Below are positions 8,368 to 15,502 of a DNA stretch of 50,075 bases, piece by piece. How positions within the stretch are numbered: the first letter of the stretch is position 1; every line of letters starts with the position of its first letter. A model generated the notes under the pieces. It saw only the letters and a list, made by a program, of their open reading frames with translations, was not told the DNA's origin and searched no databases. The stretch comes from Paludibacteraceae bacterium. GTDB taxonomy: Bacteria; Bacteroidota; Bacteroidia; Bacteroidales; Paludibacteraceae. The position numbers were made by a program, and so were the translations under genes. The DNA is taken from positions 1 through 50,075 of the forward strand of contig CAJOIR010000014.1 of the NCBI GenBank assembly GCA_905234685.1, in the 5' to 3' direction.

Positions 8368-10818
8368 TTAATTGAGTTCGGCAATAGTAATGCCAGCGCC
8401 ACCTTGATCAGGGTGAGCATCATGGAACGAAGCAACATGCGTCTGCATTTGCAGGTACTGTCTGACTACCTGACGCAAAGCACCTGTGCCAGTGCCATGA
8501 AGGATACGCACTTCTGCCGCTCCTACCATTACTGCATCATCAACATAATTCATCAACTCAGTAAGTGCTTCGTCTGCCCGCATACCTCGCAAGTCAAGTT
8601 CACCAGAGAACTGAATCTTCTTCTTGCGAATATTCTCACTTACATTGGATGGTACAACCACATGCGTTGTCTGCTGTTTAGCTGCTTTCTTGAACTGTGT
8701 TCTTGATACACTCTCGAGCTGCTTCAGAGGAATATATGACTGTATGTTACCAAAGGCCACAAGTGCCTGCTTATCGGTCATAGAAAGCACTTCGCCAGTA
8801 ATCTGTTGTCCACGCTTACGAACAAGGCTACCAACAGATATAGTCTGAGAAACCGTAGTATTGCTTGATTGAGGAGTAGCTGATTTGACTGTTTTGCGTA
8901 CGGGCTTTGGTCTCTCCTGCACTTTCTGCTTATGAGTCTCAACCTGTTCACGCGCCTGACGTGTCTTTACAGGGTCTGCTCCAGACTCGCGTATAGTGCG
9001 TATAGTGTTCTCAATGACAGCATTGGTTTTCTTCAGCAGTTCTTCAGCCTCCTGTCTTGCTGTCTCAATCATCTCACGACGCTTATCCTTGATACTACCT
9101 AGCCGCTCTTCATATTCTGCAATCTTCTGTTCAAGCATTTTCTCACGCTCATGCACACGTCTGCGTTTCTCCTCCCAGTATCGCTTGTCACGTGCAATAT
9201 CCTGCAAGTGACGCTCGTAGTCAATATGCTCTTCACCTGCCAGTTGCTTGGCCTGTGCTATTACCTCAAGCGGGAGACCGGTCTGTTGCGCTATCTCAAG
9301 TGCAAACGATGAGCCAGGTTGCCCTATAGAGAGTTGGAAGAGAGGTTGCAATGCTCCTCTGTCGTAGAGCATAGCACCATTGACCATACCTTCGGCATCT
9401 TCGGCGAAGTGCTTTAGGTTACTGTAGTGCGTGGTAACAACTCCTGTTACTTTGCGTTCGTTAAGCCCTGCAAGCACAGCCTCGGCTATTGCTCCACCCA
9501 TGAGAGGCTCAGTGCCTCCTCCCATCTCGTCGATGAGCACAAGAGTGCGGTTGTTACTACCACGCAGGAAATACTTCATATTACGCAAGTGCGATGAGTA
9601 GGTAGAGAGGTCGTCTTCGATAGACTGCTCGTCGCCTATATCAATAAAGAGGTTTTCGAAGACTCCTGCAACAGTATCCTCACGTACAGGAACAAGCAAG
9701 CCGCACTGCAACATATACTGCAAGAGAGCAACAGTCTTCAGGCATACCGACTTACCACCTGCATTAGGACCAGAGATGACAAGTATACGGTGCTCAGCGT
9801 TGAGGCGTATAGTAAGTGGAACAATCTGCTTCTGCTGTTTGCAGAGTCGTTTCTCAAGGACAGGGTGACGTGCCTCATGCCAGTCAACAAGAGGCTCTGA
9901 AACCAACTGCGGCGCAATTGCATGTTGTGACAACGCCATCTGTGCCTTGGCAATAAGGAAATCGACCTCTCCGAGAAAAGTCTGTGAATCAAGTATGTCA
10001 GGCAAGGCAGGTCGCAGTTCAGCAGCAAAGGCAAGAAGTATGCGCATACGCTCACGCTTCTCCTCACTCTCGAGTTCGCGAATACGATTGTTAGCCTCCA
10101 CCACCTCCTGCGGCTCAATATATACAGTCTTGCCTGTTGCAGACTCATCGTGCACTATACCTCCAATCTTTCGTTTGTTCATAGGAGGCACAGGAATAAC
10201 AAGTCTGCCTTCACGCATGGTAGGCGCAACGTCTTTGTCAACCCACCCTTCGGCCTGTGCCCGACGCAGCACCGAACTGAGAGCACGCGATGCTGCTCCC
10301 TGTGCTGACAACAGACTGCGGTGTATGTCAGCCAACTCAGGCGAAGCATTGTCACGCATTCGACCATACTTGTCGATAATACGGTCAATGGAACTGACTA
10401 AAAAAGGGAGTTGAGAAGCGCCTGTATCGGAGTGTTGTGTGCTCAGACGGCAGCAAAGAGGAAATCGTTGCGTGTCGAGAGAAGCGAAGAAGGCAGAGTA
10501 TTGTGCCGCTGCATCGAGAGCCCGACGCAGTTGATACAACTCCTGCTCGTCAAGGAAGAGACCCTCCACCCTAATTCTCGAGAGACTCTGACGCATGTCA
10601 AACATTTCACAACGAGGCACAGGCAGCGAGGCGTCAGAAAGAATGTTGACCATCTCCTGTGTCTGTGAAATGAGAAAGAGTATGGTATCATAATCATCAA
10701 CAGGCTGCATGTGCTCCACAGCCTCTTTGCCCAACTGAAACGTGCACAACCCAGACAGTTGGTCACGCAACAGTGTGAAATCAATCTTATGCTCGAAATC
10801 CTGCGGATAAATATTCAT
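8368..10818 (-). CDS. mutS2: MutS2 family ATPase with Smr domain
   Basis: 816 residues. MutS2 lacks the mismatch-recognition domains of MutS and has a clamp/lever region first. The ATPase carries Walker A GPNAGGKS at 350-357, STYSSHL at 405-411 and Walker B LVLIDE at 426-431. A long coiled coil (about 535-635), a KOW-like beta region (about 660-705) and a C-terminal Smr domain (about 735-816, with LDLRG and HGTGTG) follow. MutS2 acts in suppression of recombination or rescue of collided ribosomes in other bacteria; which applies here is not known. It is the last gene of a three-gene operon, five bases after the DciA-like gene. Confidence 0.95.
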   Translation of the reverse strand: MNIYPQDFEHKIDFTLLRDQLSGLCTFQLGKEAVEHMQPVDDYDTILFLISQTQEMVNILSDASLPVPRCEMFDMRQSLSRIRVEGLFLDEQELYQLRRALDAAAQYSAFFASLDTQRFPLCCRLSTQHSDTGASQLPFLVSSIDRIIDKYGRMRDNASPELADIHRSLLSAQGAASRALSSVLRRAQAEGWVDKDVAPTMREGRLVIPVPPMNKRKIGGIVHDESATGKTVYIEPQEVVEANNRIRELESEEKRERMRILLAFAAELRPALPDILDSQTFLGEVDFLIAKAQMALSQHAIAPQLVSEPLVDWHEARHPVLEKRLCKQQKQIVPLTIRLNAEHRILVISGPNAGGKSVCLKTVALLQYMLQCGLLVPVREDTVAGVFENLFIDIGDEQSIEDDLSTYSSHLRNMKYFLRGSNNRTLVLIDEMGGGTEPLMGGAIAEAVLAGLNERKVTGVVTTHYSNLKHFAEDAEGMVNGAMLYDRGALQPLFQLSIGQPGSSFALEIAQQTGLPLEVIAQAKQLAGEEHIDYERHLQDIARDKRYWEEKRRRVHEREKMLEQKIAEYEERLGSIKDKRREMIETARQEAEELLKKTNAVIENTIRTIRESGADPVKTRQAREQVETHKQKVQERPKPVRKTVKSATPQSSNTTVSQTISVGSLVRKRGQQITGEVLSMTDKQALVAFGNIQSYIPLKQLESVSRTQFKKAAKQQTTHVVVPSNVSENIRKKKIQFSGELDLRGMRADEALTELMNYVDDAVMVGAAEVRILHGTGTGALRQVVRQYLQMQTHVASFHDAHPDQGGAGITIAELN

Positions 10819-10823
10819 TGCCC

Positions 10824-11117
10824 CTACCCCCTCAGTCTGATGTCTGTAATAATGTCTGCGCCCACTTCATTGTTAAGCCTTTCAACGAGCTGATGACGTG
10901 CAATGAAAAGCTCTTGTCGGAGCGCAGCAGACTTGATTTGCACTATGAGAACGCCGTTCTGTATTTCAATAGTGCCTGTATATTTCTGCACGAGAGAACC
11001 CATGAGCGTAGGCCATGCCTCGATGAGACGGTGCTCCAAGAGCGGTTTCTCGAGTCCGTTCTCACGCAACACCTGCGCGATGACAGCACCAACAGACTGT
11101 GTGTTCTGACGTTTCAT
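10824..11117 (-). CDS. DUF721 / DciA-like protein
   Basis: 97 residues matching the DUF721 family: SVGAVIAQVLRENGLEKPL, then EAWPTLMG, YTGTIEIQNGVLIVQIKSAA and LRQELFIARHQLVERLNNEV. The founding member, DciA, loads or activates the replicative helicase in bacteria lacking DnaC or DnaI. This short form contains essentially only the conserved KH-like core. The start overlaps the upstream glucosaminidase gene by four bases, and mutS2 follows after five bases. Helicase-operator function is inferred from the family. Confidence 0.85.
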   Translation of the reverse strand: MKRQNTQSVGAVIAQVLRENGLEKPLLEHRLIEAWPTLMGSLVQKYTGTIEIQNGVLIVQIKSAALRQELFIARHQLVERLNNEVGADIITDIRLRG

Positions 11118-12127
11118 CTGAGCCTCAGTTCCTGATTAACAGTTACATTCTGTCCTTCCTCAATGCCGTTACGCTTGTATATGGACTTGAGTGTGACACC
11201 CTTGTCCTGGGCAATCTGCCAGATGTTTTCTCCCTGCTTTACACGATAGACGGCATACTGCTTTTTGGCACGAGTGCGCTTCTTGTAAAGATACACCTTG
11301 TCTCCTTTATGCAACTCATATTGTGGATTGACGATATCGTTGTATCGGCGCAGCGTCTTCTCATACATGTTGTACTCGTAAGCCAGACTTGCGAAAGTGT
11401 CGCCCTGACGTGCGACAATGTATCTATTGCCATTATTACGGAGCACCTTGTGTTCATTCACCAAGTCAACAGCAGACAACTTGGGTCTTGTCTTCTTGGT
11501 TTTGAAAGAGCTCTCGACAATGTCTTCAGGCTCAGAGTCATTCTGTATTTCTTCATTAACAATTTTACTATTGGATTTAGAGGGTGTTGCTGCAGTTGGA
11601 GTATTGTCTTCAGGTTGTTTTGCAACATCGTAACGTGTAAGGTCGTAGTCTTCTATCAACTTGATAAGTTTGCCAGCGTAGCCAGGGTCAGTGGCGTAAC
11701 CACACTGTTTTAGTCCGTGTGCCCAGCCCTTATAGTCGGTAGATTCCAGTTTAAAGAGCGGAGCATATCGATCCCTCAGGAGGAACTTGGAGTGGTCTTC
11801 GTAGCTGTCGGACACATGTTTATACTTACGAAAGCATTCGTCCTTTGCATCATCGTCCTTGGTAAAGGTGGCACCCTTCCAATCTCCAGCACACTTAACT
11901 CCGAAATGGTTGTTAGCTTTAAGAGCGAGGTCACTCTTTCCCGCAGCAGATTCGAGGAGGCCTTGTGCGAGTGTGATACTGGCAGGAATACCGTATTTCT
12001 TCTGCTCCGCCTGTGCCTGCTTGTAATACTTCTCAATGTAGGCATTGTACGCCTCCTGTTTAGTCTGAGCCTTGATGGAGGTGAGAAGGAAAATTGCTGA
12101 TACAAAGAATAGGATAAGACGTTTCAT
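11114..12127 (-). CDS. Exported N-acetylglucosaminidase with two LysM domains
   Basis: 337 residues. The signal peptide is MKRLILFFVSAIFLLTSIKA. A glucosaminidase (lysozyme-like) domain covers about 40-165, with the probable catalytic Glu59 in AQGLLESAAGKSDLA and the conserved NNHFGVKC. After a low-complexity linker with TKKTRPK come two LysM repeats: about 235-285 (YIVARQGDTFASLAYEYN) and about 290-337 (YRVKQGENIWQIAQDKG). It would cut the peptidoglycan sugar backbone in the periplasm during wall remodelling, with LysM giving peptidoglycan binding. It is the first gene of an operon with the DciA-like gene and mutS2, with a good promoter upstream. Confidence 0.92.
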   Translation of the reverse strand: MKRLILFFVSAIFLLTSIKAQTKQEAYNAYIEKYYKQAQAEQKKYGIPASITLAQGLLESAAGKSDLALKANNHFGVKCAGDWKGATFTKDDDAKDECFRKYKHVSDSYEDHSKFLLRDRYAPLFKLESTDYKGWAHGLKQCGYATDPGYAGKLIKLIEDYDLTRYDVAKQPEDNTPTAATPSKSNSKIVNEEIQNDSEPEDIVESSFKTKKTRPKLSAVDLVNEHKVLRNNGNRYIVARQGDTFASLAYEYNMYEKTLRRYNDIVNPQYELHKGDKVYLYKKRTRAKKQYAVYRVKQGENIWQIAQDKGVTLKSIYKRNGIEEGQNVTVNQELRLR

Positions 12128-12148
12128 AAGTCAACATATTTGGACAGG

Positions 12149-12179
12149 CAAAGATAGGCAAAAAATTTCATACGTACAA
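12149..12179 (-). promoter_or_regulatory. Promoter of the glucosaminidase-dciA-mutS2 operon
   Basis: Minus strand TTG (12177-12179), 20 nt, TATCTTTG (12149-12156). The start codon is about 22 nt downstream of the -7 box. Confidence 0.8.
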
Positions 12180-12223
12180 CATTAGTAAAGAATATAGTGA
12201 AGCAAGGGAGAAATATAAGTTAT

Positions 12224-12300
12224 CTTCCGTGTATCGTCCGTGTATCGTCCGTGTATCGTCCGTATATCGTCCGTGTATCGTTCGTGTATCTTCCGTAAAT
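12224..12300 (+). repeat. 11-nt tandem array D (CGTCC units)
   Basis: Seven 11-nt steps: CGT falls at 12228, 12239, 12250, 12261, 12272, 12283 and 12294. The unit is GTATCGTCCGT with a few changes, and the array ends in CGTAAAT. Downstream is a purine-rich stretch of GGTGAG repeats (12309-12345). Confidence 0.85.
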
Positions 12301-12347
12301 GGGTTAGTGGTGAGAGGTGAGGGGTGAGGAGGTGAGAGGTGAGAGAT

Positions 12348-12388
12348 ATAAAGAAAACAGGTTTAGTGAGTATATCTCATTAAACCTG
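12348..12388 (-). terminator. Terminator of the 5-alpha-reductase/OYE operon
   Basis: CAGGTTTAGTGAG (12358-12370) and CTCATTAAACCTG (12376-12388) form a 13-bp inverted repeat, one G-T pair included, around a 5-nt loop. On the minus strand it is followed by TTTTCTT. It lies about 90 nt after the OYE-family stop codon. Confidence 0.65.
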
Positions 12389-12456
12389 CAAATGTGTCTC
12401 TGTAAACCTACAAATATGGTTCGTTAAGCCTGTATGTGTGTCTCGTAAAACCTGTG
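12381..12456. repeat. 22-nt periodic direct repeats (TAAaCCTG)
   Basis: CCTG or CCTA recurs at exactly 22-nt spacing (12385, 12407, 12429, 12451) within units like TAAACCTGCAAATGTGTCTC. The first unit is also the 3' arm of the adjoining terminator hairpin. With the neighbouring array this accounts for most of the 12128-12476 gap; no gene is seen there. Confidence 0.65.
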
Positions 12457-12476
12457 TTTAGCAGAGTTCGGTTTGA

Positions 12477-13751
12477 TTATTTAGAGTTCTCAACGGATTT
12501 TTTAGCATCGGCTTCAAGCCGGTCGATTTCCCTGATGAGAGACTTTGGTATCTGTTCGCCGTCACGGAGCACGCAGTGATGACACTTCATGTCAAGAGTG
12601 TACATGCGCCCTACGCAATAGTTGGAGCGTCCACAGCCAGCGTGATAGTGAGGATTCTCTTTTATATGCTTAACAAAGTCCGGGTCTTTAATAAGGACGT
12701 GTGCGATTTGGAAGAGTTCGAATCCCTCGTCCATAATCTGCTGACAGTTGTCACCCGACTGTACGCCACCGACATAAATGAGAGGCACGTCGTGTATCTC
12801 CTTCTGGAAAAGTTTAGCCTTGTCCATAAAATACAACTCGCGGAATGGCTGTGTGGGTAACATTATAGGCTGTACTCCAGGAATATGCAGAGCAGCCTTA
12901 AGCCACCAGAAAGTAGCCATAGGCATATAATGAGCGAGAGTATTGACGGGCATAGCACCACCGAGAATGGTCATAGGAGAACGACTCACCGTACCACCGG
13001 AGAGGACGATGCCGTGCACCTTGTGTTTAGCAATCTCTTTAGCAACACGTATGCCTTCAGCTATGTCGGAGCCACCACGGCAGTCGTCCCACATGTTAGT
13101 TTTGACCACTACCGCCATATCTTTTCCTGCATGCAGCATGACTTCGTCAAGCACCTCATTCATGAAACGCACACGATTCTTGAAGGAGCCTCCGTACTCG
13201 TCGTGACGATGGTTGGTTCTCGGACTAATGAACTGCGAAATGAGGTATGCGTGACCGGCATGAATCTCAACACAGTCGAATCCCGCCTTTCTGCAGAAGT
13301 CCACAGCCTCACCGAACTTCTTGACAAGGTTCTTAATCTCACTGACCTTAAGACGCCGGTGAATGGTGGGGCTATAGAGGTTGATACCGCTTGAAGCGCT
13401 GACAGGCATGCAGTGGCAAGTATAGAAATGCGTCATATTGCCACAGTGCCCGAGTTGAATACTTGCCTTGGCACCCTCAGCGTGAATAGCATCAGTGAGC
13501 CGCTTGAGGTCAGGCAGAATCTCGTCGTGGATATAAAGTTGCCCATCGAACGAGACACCGCTGAGGTCAACAGCGCAATATGCGACAGTAGTCATACCGA
13601 CACCTCCGCGCGCCACGCTTACATGGTAATCCTGCAGTTGCTGACTGGGCTTGTTGCCAGTACACATATTCTCAAATGCTGCGGAACGAATGATACGATT
13701 CCGCAGCGTGATAGGTCCTAATTTATAGGGGGTAAAGAGTTTATTCTCCAT
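12477..13751 (-). CDS. NADH:flavin oxidoreductase of the Old Yellow Enzyme family (candidate steroid 5-beta-reductase)
   Basis: 424 residues, an FMN-binding TIM barrel. The start LFTPYKLGPITLRNRII, GHCGNMTH near 101-108, HAGHAYLISQFISPRTNHR at 164-182 and DEYGGSFKNR at 184-193 match the OYE / 2,4-dienoyl-CoA reductase group. The flavin phosphate site is near VPLIYVGGV (322-330). A C-terminal Cys cluster (Cys373, 379, 390, 393) resembles but does not match the usual [4Fe-4S] motif. The FAD/NADPH domain of long family members is absent. Homologues of this group, such as BaiCD, reduce delta-4-3-oxo steroid A rings. The gene is 20 nt downstream of a 5-alpha-reductase-like gene in the same operon, which supports a steroid or bile-acid substrate; other enoates remain possible. 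Confidence 0.85.
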   Translation of the reverse strand: MENKLFTPYKLGPITLRNRIIRSAAFENMCTGNKPSQQLQDYHVSVARGGVGMTTVAYCAVDLSGVSFDGQLYIHDEILPDLKRLTDAIHAEGAKASIQLGHCGNMTHFYTCHCMPVSASSGINLYSPTIHRRLKVSEIKNLVKKFGEAVDFCRKAGFDCVEIHAGHAYLISQFISPRTNHRHDEYGGSFKNRVRFMNEVLDEVMLHAGKDMAVVVKTNMWDDCRGGSDIAEGIRVAKEIAKHKVHGIVLSGGTVSRSPMTILGGAMPVNTLAHYMPMATFWWLKAALHIPGVQPIMLPTQPFRELYFMDKAKLFQKEIHDVPLIYVGGVQSGDNCQQIMDEGFELFQIAHVLIKDPDFVKHIKENPHYHAGCGRSNYCVGRMYTLDMKCHHCVLRDGEQIPKSLIREIDRLEADAKKSVENSK

Positions 13752-13771
13752 GATTGTTTCAAGGAAATAAT

Positions 13772-14548
13772 TTAGTATAAGAATGGGAATACCCGTTTAA
13801 GTTTTCTCTGTTTGAATTCGTCGGCGAACTCAGTCTCGTACTTATGGTAAATGCTGTTAGCACGCGGCACGAGGTTAGAGCAAGTGAACCAGAAGAATAC
13901 GAATCCAGCCCATGACCATGTGAGCAACGCCCAACCAGCCCATTCAAGAATCTCGCCAAAGTAGTTGGCAGAGGTGACATAGTTGTACATACCTCCCTTA
14001 GGCAGGTAATGCTTAGTGTCGCCAGGTTTGCGCAAGTGACGAATTATATAGTCGGAATGAATATTGACACACATACCAGTGAGGAAGATGACAACGCCAA
14101 TTATGAAACGCGGGTCAGTGAGCCACTGTGCATTATAAATCTGCTGATAGAAGCCCACTTGCGGCGCTTTAACAAAAAGCCAGTATCCCTGAATATAACC
14201 ATTGGTAAGGTTGAACACTATACTAAGCGCCATGATTACGATAGGCATCTTGGAATTGCCTTTCATAAGGAGAGGAAAGACAAAGGAACGCTGGAAATAA
14301 TGGAGTTCAAACAACAAGAAGAAGACGAGATATGGGAGTTGGAAACGCATCTCTGAGCCTGCCCACATGAAGAGCACCACAAAGAAGACAGGGCACTCCA
14401 TAAGCATCCAGCCTATCTTGTTGTTAATAGCGGGTCCCCACTTGTCGGAAATCATCTTGCCGTAGCCGGCATCAACGAAATAAAGCGAGATAAAGACGAC
14501 CACGCCAATGAGTCCTACAACAAAAAGAAACAAGTAGAATTGATCCAT
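13772..14548 (-). CDS. 3-oxo-5-alpha-steroid 4-dehydrogenase-like membrane reductase
   Basis: 258 residues with about six to seven hydrophobic segments, the size of human SRD5A enzymes. The C-terminal half carries the family signature: LPKGGMYNYVTSANYFGEIL, EWAGWALLTW, then LVPRANSIYHKYETEF and a RKLKRVFPFLY ending, which correspond to NADPH-binding and active-site regions of steroid 5-alpha-reductases. Such enzymes reduce the delta-4 double bond of 3-oxo steroids in the membrane. It is the first gene of a two-gene operon with an OYE-family reductase. Gut Bacteroidales pairs of this type make allo- and iso-allo bile acids; that role is inferred here. The third enzyme of such clusters, a 3-beta-HSDH, is not adjacent. 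Confidence 0.87.
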   Translation of the reverse strand: MDQFYLFLFVVGLIGVVVFISLYFVDAGYGKMISDKWGPAINNKIGWMLMECPVFFVVLFMWAGSEMRFQLPYLVFFLLFELHYFQRSFVFPLLMKGNSKMPIVIMALSIVFNLTNGYIQGYWLFVKAPQVGFYQQIYNAQWLTDPRFIIGVVIFLTGMCVNIHSDYIIRHLRKPGDTKHYLPKGGMYNYVTSANYFGEILEWAGWALLTWSWAGFVFFWFTCSNLVPRANSIYHKYETEFADEFKQRKLKRVFPFLY

Positions 14549-14591
14549 GCAATCAGTGTTTTATTAGGTATTTATATATTTCTGTTTGTGG

Positions 14592-14616
14592 CATAAGCAG
14601 ATAAGTTCGGCTTATG
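14592..14616 (-). promoter_or_regulatory. Inverted repeat in the 5' leader of the 5-alpha-reductase operon
   Basis: CATAAGC and GCTTATG form a perfect 7-bp inverted repeat with an 11-nt spacer, between the promoter -7 box and the start codon. It could be an operator or a leader hairpin; no regulator gene is adjacent. Confidence 0.4.
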
Positions 14617-14639
14617 ACGAAAATTGCCTTAAAGCGTGG

Positions 14640-14670
14640 CAAAGTTAAACAAATTATTCGATAGGCACAA
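14640..14670 (-). promoter_or_regulatory. Promoter of the 5-alpha-reductase/OYE operon
   Basis: Minus strand TTG (14668-14670), 20 nt, TAACTTTG (14640-14647), giving a 5' UTR of roughly 85 nt. The operon therefore has its own promoter, separate from the yidC group. Confidence 0.78.
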
Positions 14671-14723
14671 GAAAAAAGTACTTTTCTTAAGATTATGCAT
14701 ATAATACATAAAATAAGGGAGTA

Positions 14724-15491
14724 CTATTTTCGCGTGGAAAGAATATTGTCAGAGACGAGCCGGTATATTGTACGAAGGTTGTCGTCGTCAAGCAATGCAA
14801 TCTGCTGTTCCATCAGTTTATTATCTCCCCTTGCAGCAGGTCCTGTCTGCGCCTCGCGCGGCGACATGGTATGCACTTTTCTTGCAGTCTCGTCGATAAG
14901 CGGGAGGAGAATGTCGAAAGGCAGACCAGCCTTCTGAAGCTGCTCTTGCGCCAAAGCGTACATGCAATTGGAGAAGTTGTTAGCAATCACTCCGGCAAGA
15001 TGAAGCCTTGCACGACATTCATCATCAGCCACATAAACTTTGCTACTTATGCTTTGCGCCAACTTGCGTGCGACACCAAGAGCATAATCATCCTCTCCAT
15101 CTACGAGTACGGGTACTTCAGCAAAGTCAGTAACAGGCTTCTGCTTGGAGAAAGTCTGAAACGGATACAACACTCCCCTATGCTGTTGCCCGGAGACAGC
15201 GGAATATGGTATAGAGCCTGAAGTGAGCAGGTGTACCGCCTTGTCTGAAACCGCAGGTATGCTAAGAGAAGAATAGACATCATCACGGAGAGCGTATATA
15301 TACACATCCGCTTCAGTATTCAAGAGAGACAATTCATCGACAGCTTCAGCACCGACAATCTGTGCAAGCTGCCGTGCCGATGCCATAGTGCGGCTATATA
15401 CCTGCACAATCCGGCATCCGGCACTACAGAGTACCGGAGCCAGACTGGTAGCAAGATTTCCTGCACCAAGAAAGACTACAGTCATTTCCAT
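14724..15491 (-). CDS. DUF2520/Rossmann-like domain protein
   Basis: 255 residues from the ATG used; an upstream in-frame TTG would add two residues. The N-terminal Rossmann fold begins MTVVFLGAGNLATSLAPVL, a GxGxxA dinucleotide-binding loop like that of F420-dependent NADP oxidoreductases and pyrroline-5-carboxylate reductases. The C-terminal DUF2520 domain is mostly helical (RARLHLAGVIANNFSNCMYA; TGPAARGD). The family is widespread in Bacteroidetes but its reaction is unknown; an NAD(P)-dependent oxidoreductase is likely. It starts about 11 nt after yidC and is probably cotranscribed. Confidence 0.85.
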   Translation of the reverse strand: MEMTVVFLGAGNLATSLAPVLCSAGCRIVQVYSRTMASARQLAQIVGAEAVDELSLLNTEADVYIYALRDDVYSSLSIPAVSDKAVHLLTSGSIPYSAVSGQQHRGVLYPFQTFSKQKPVTDFAEVPVLVDGEDDYALGVARKLAQSISSKVYVADDECRARLHLAGVIANNFSNCMYALAQEQLQKAGLPFDILLPLIDETARKVHTMSPREAQTGPAARGDNKLMEQQIALLDDDNLRTIYRLVSDNILSTRK

Positions 15492-15502
15492 TTGCAAGTC
15501 AC

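Noticed and set aside
12224..12300. CRISPR-like array because of regular direct repeats
   Set aside because: The unit is 11 nt with no spacers of normal length and no cas gene is near; it is a simple tandem repeat.
12309..12345. G-quadruplex in the GGTGAG-rich tract
   Set aside because: Most G runs are only two long, so a stable three-layer quadruplex is unlikely; at best a weak two-layer form.
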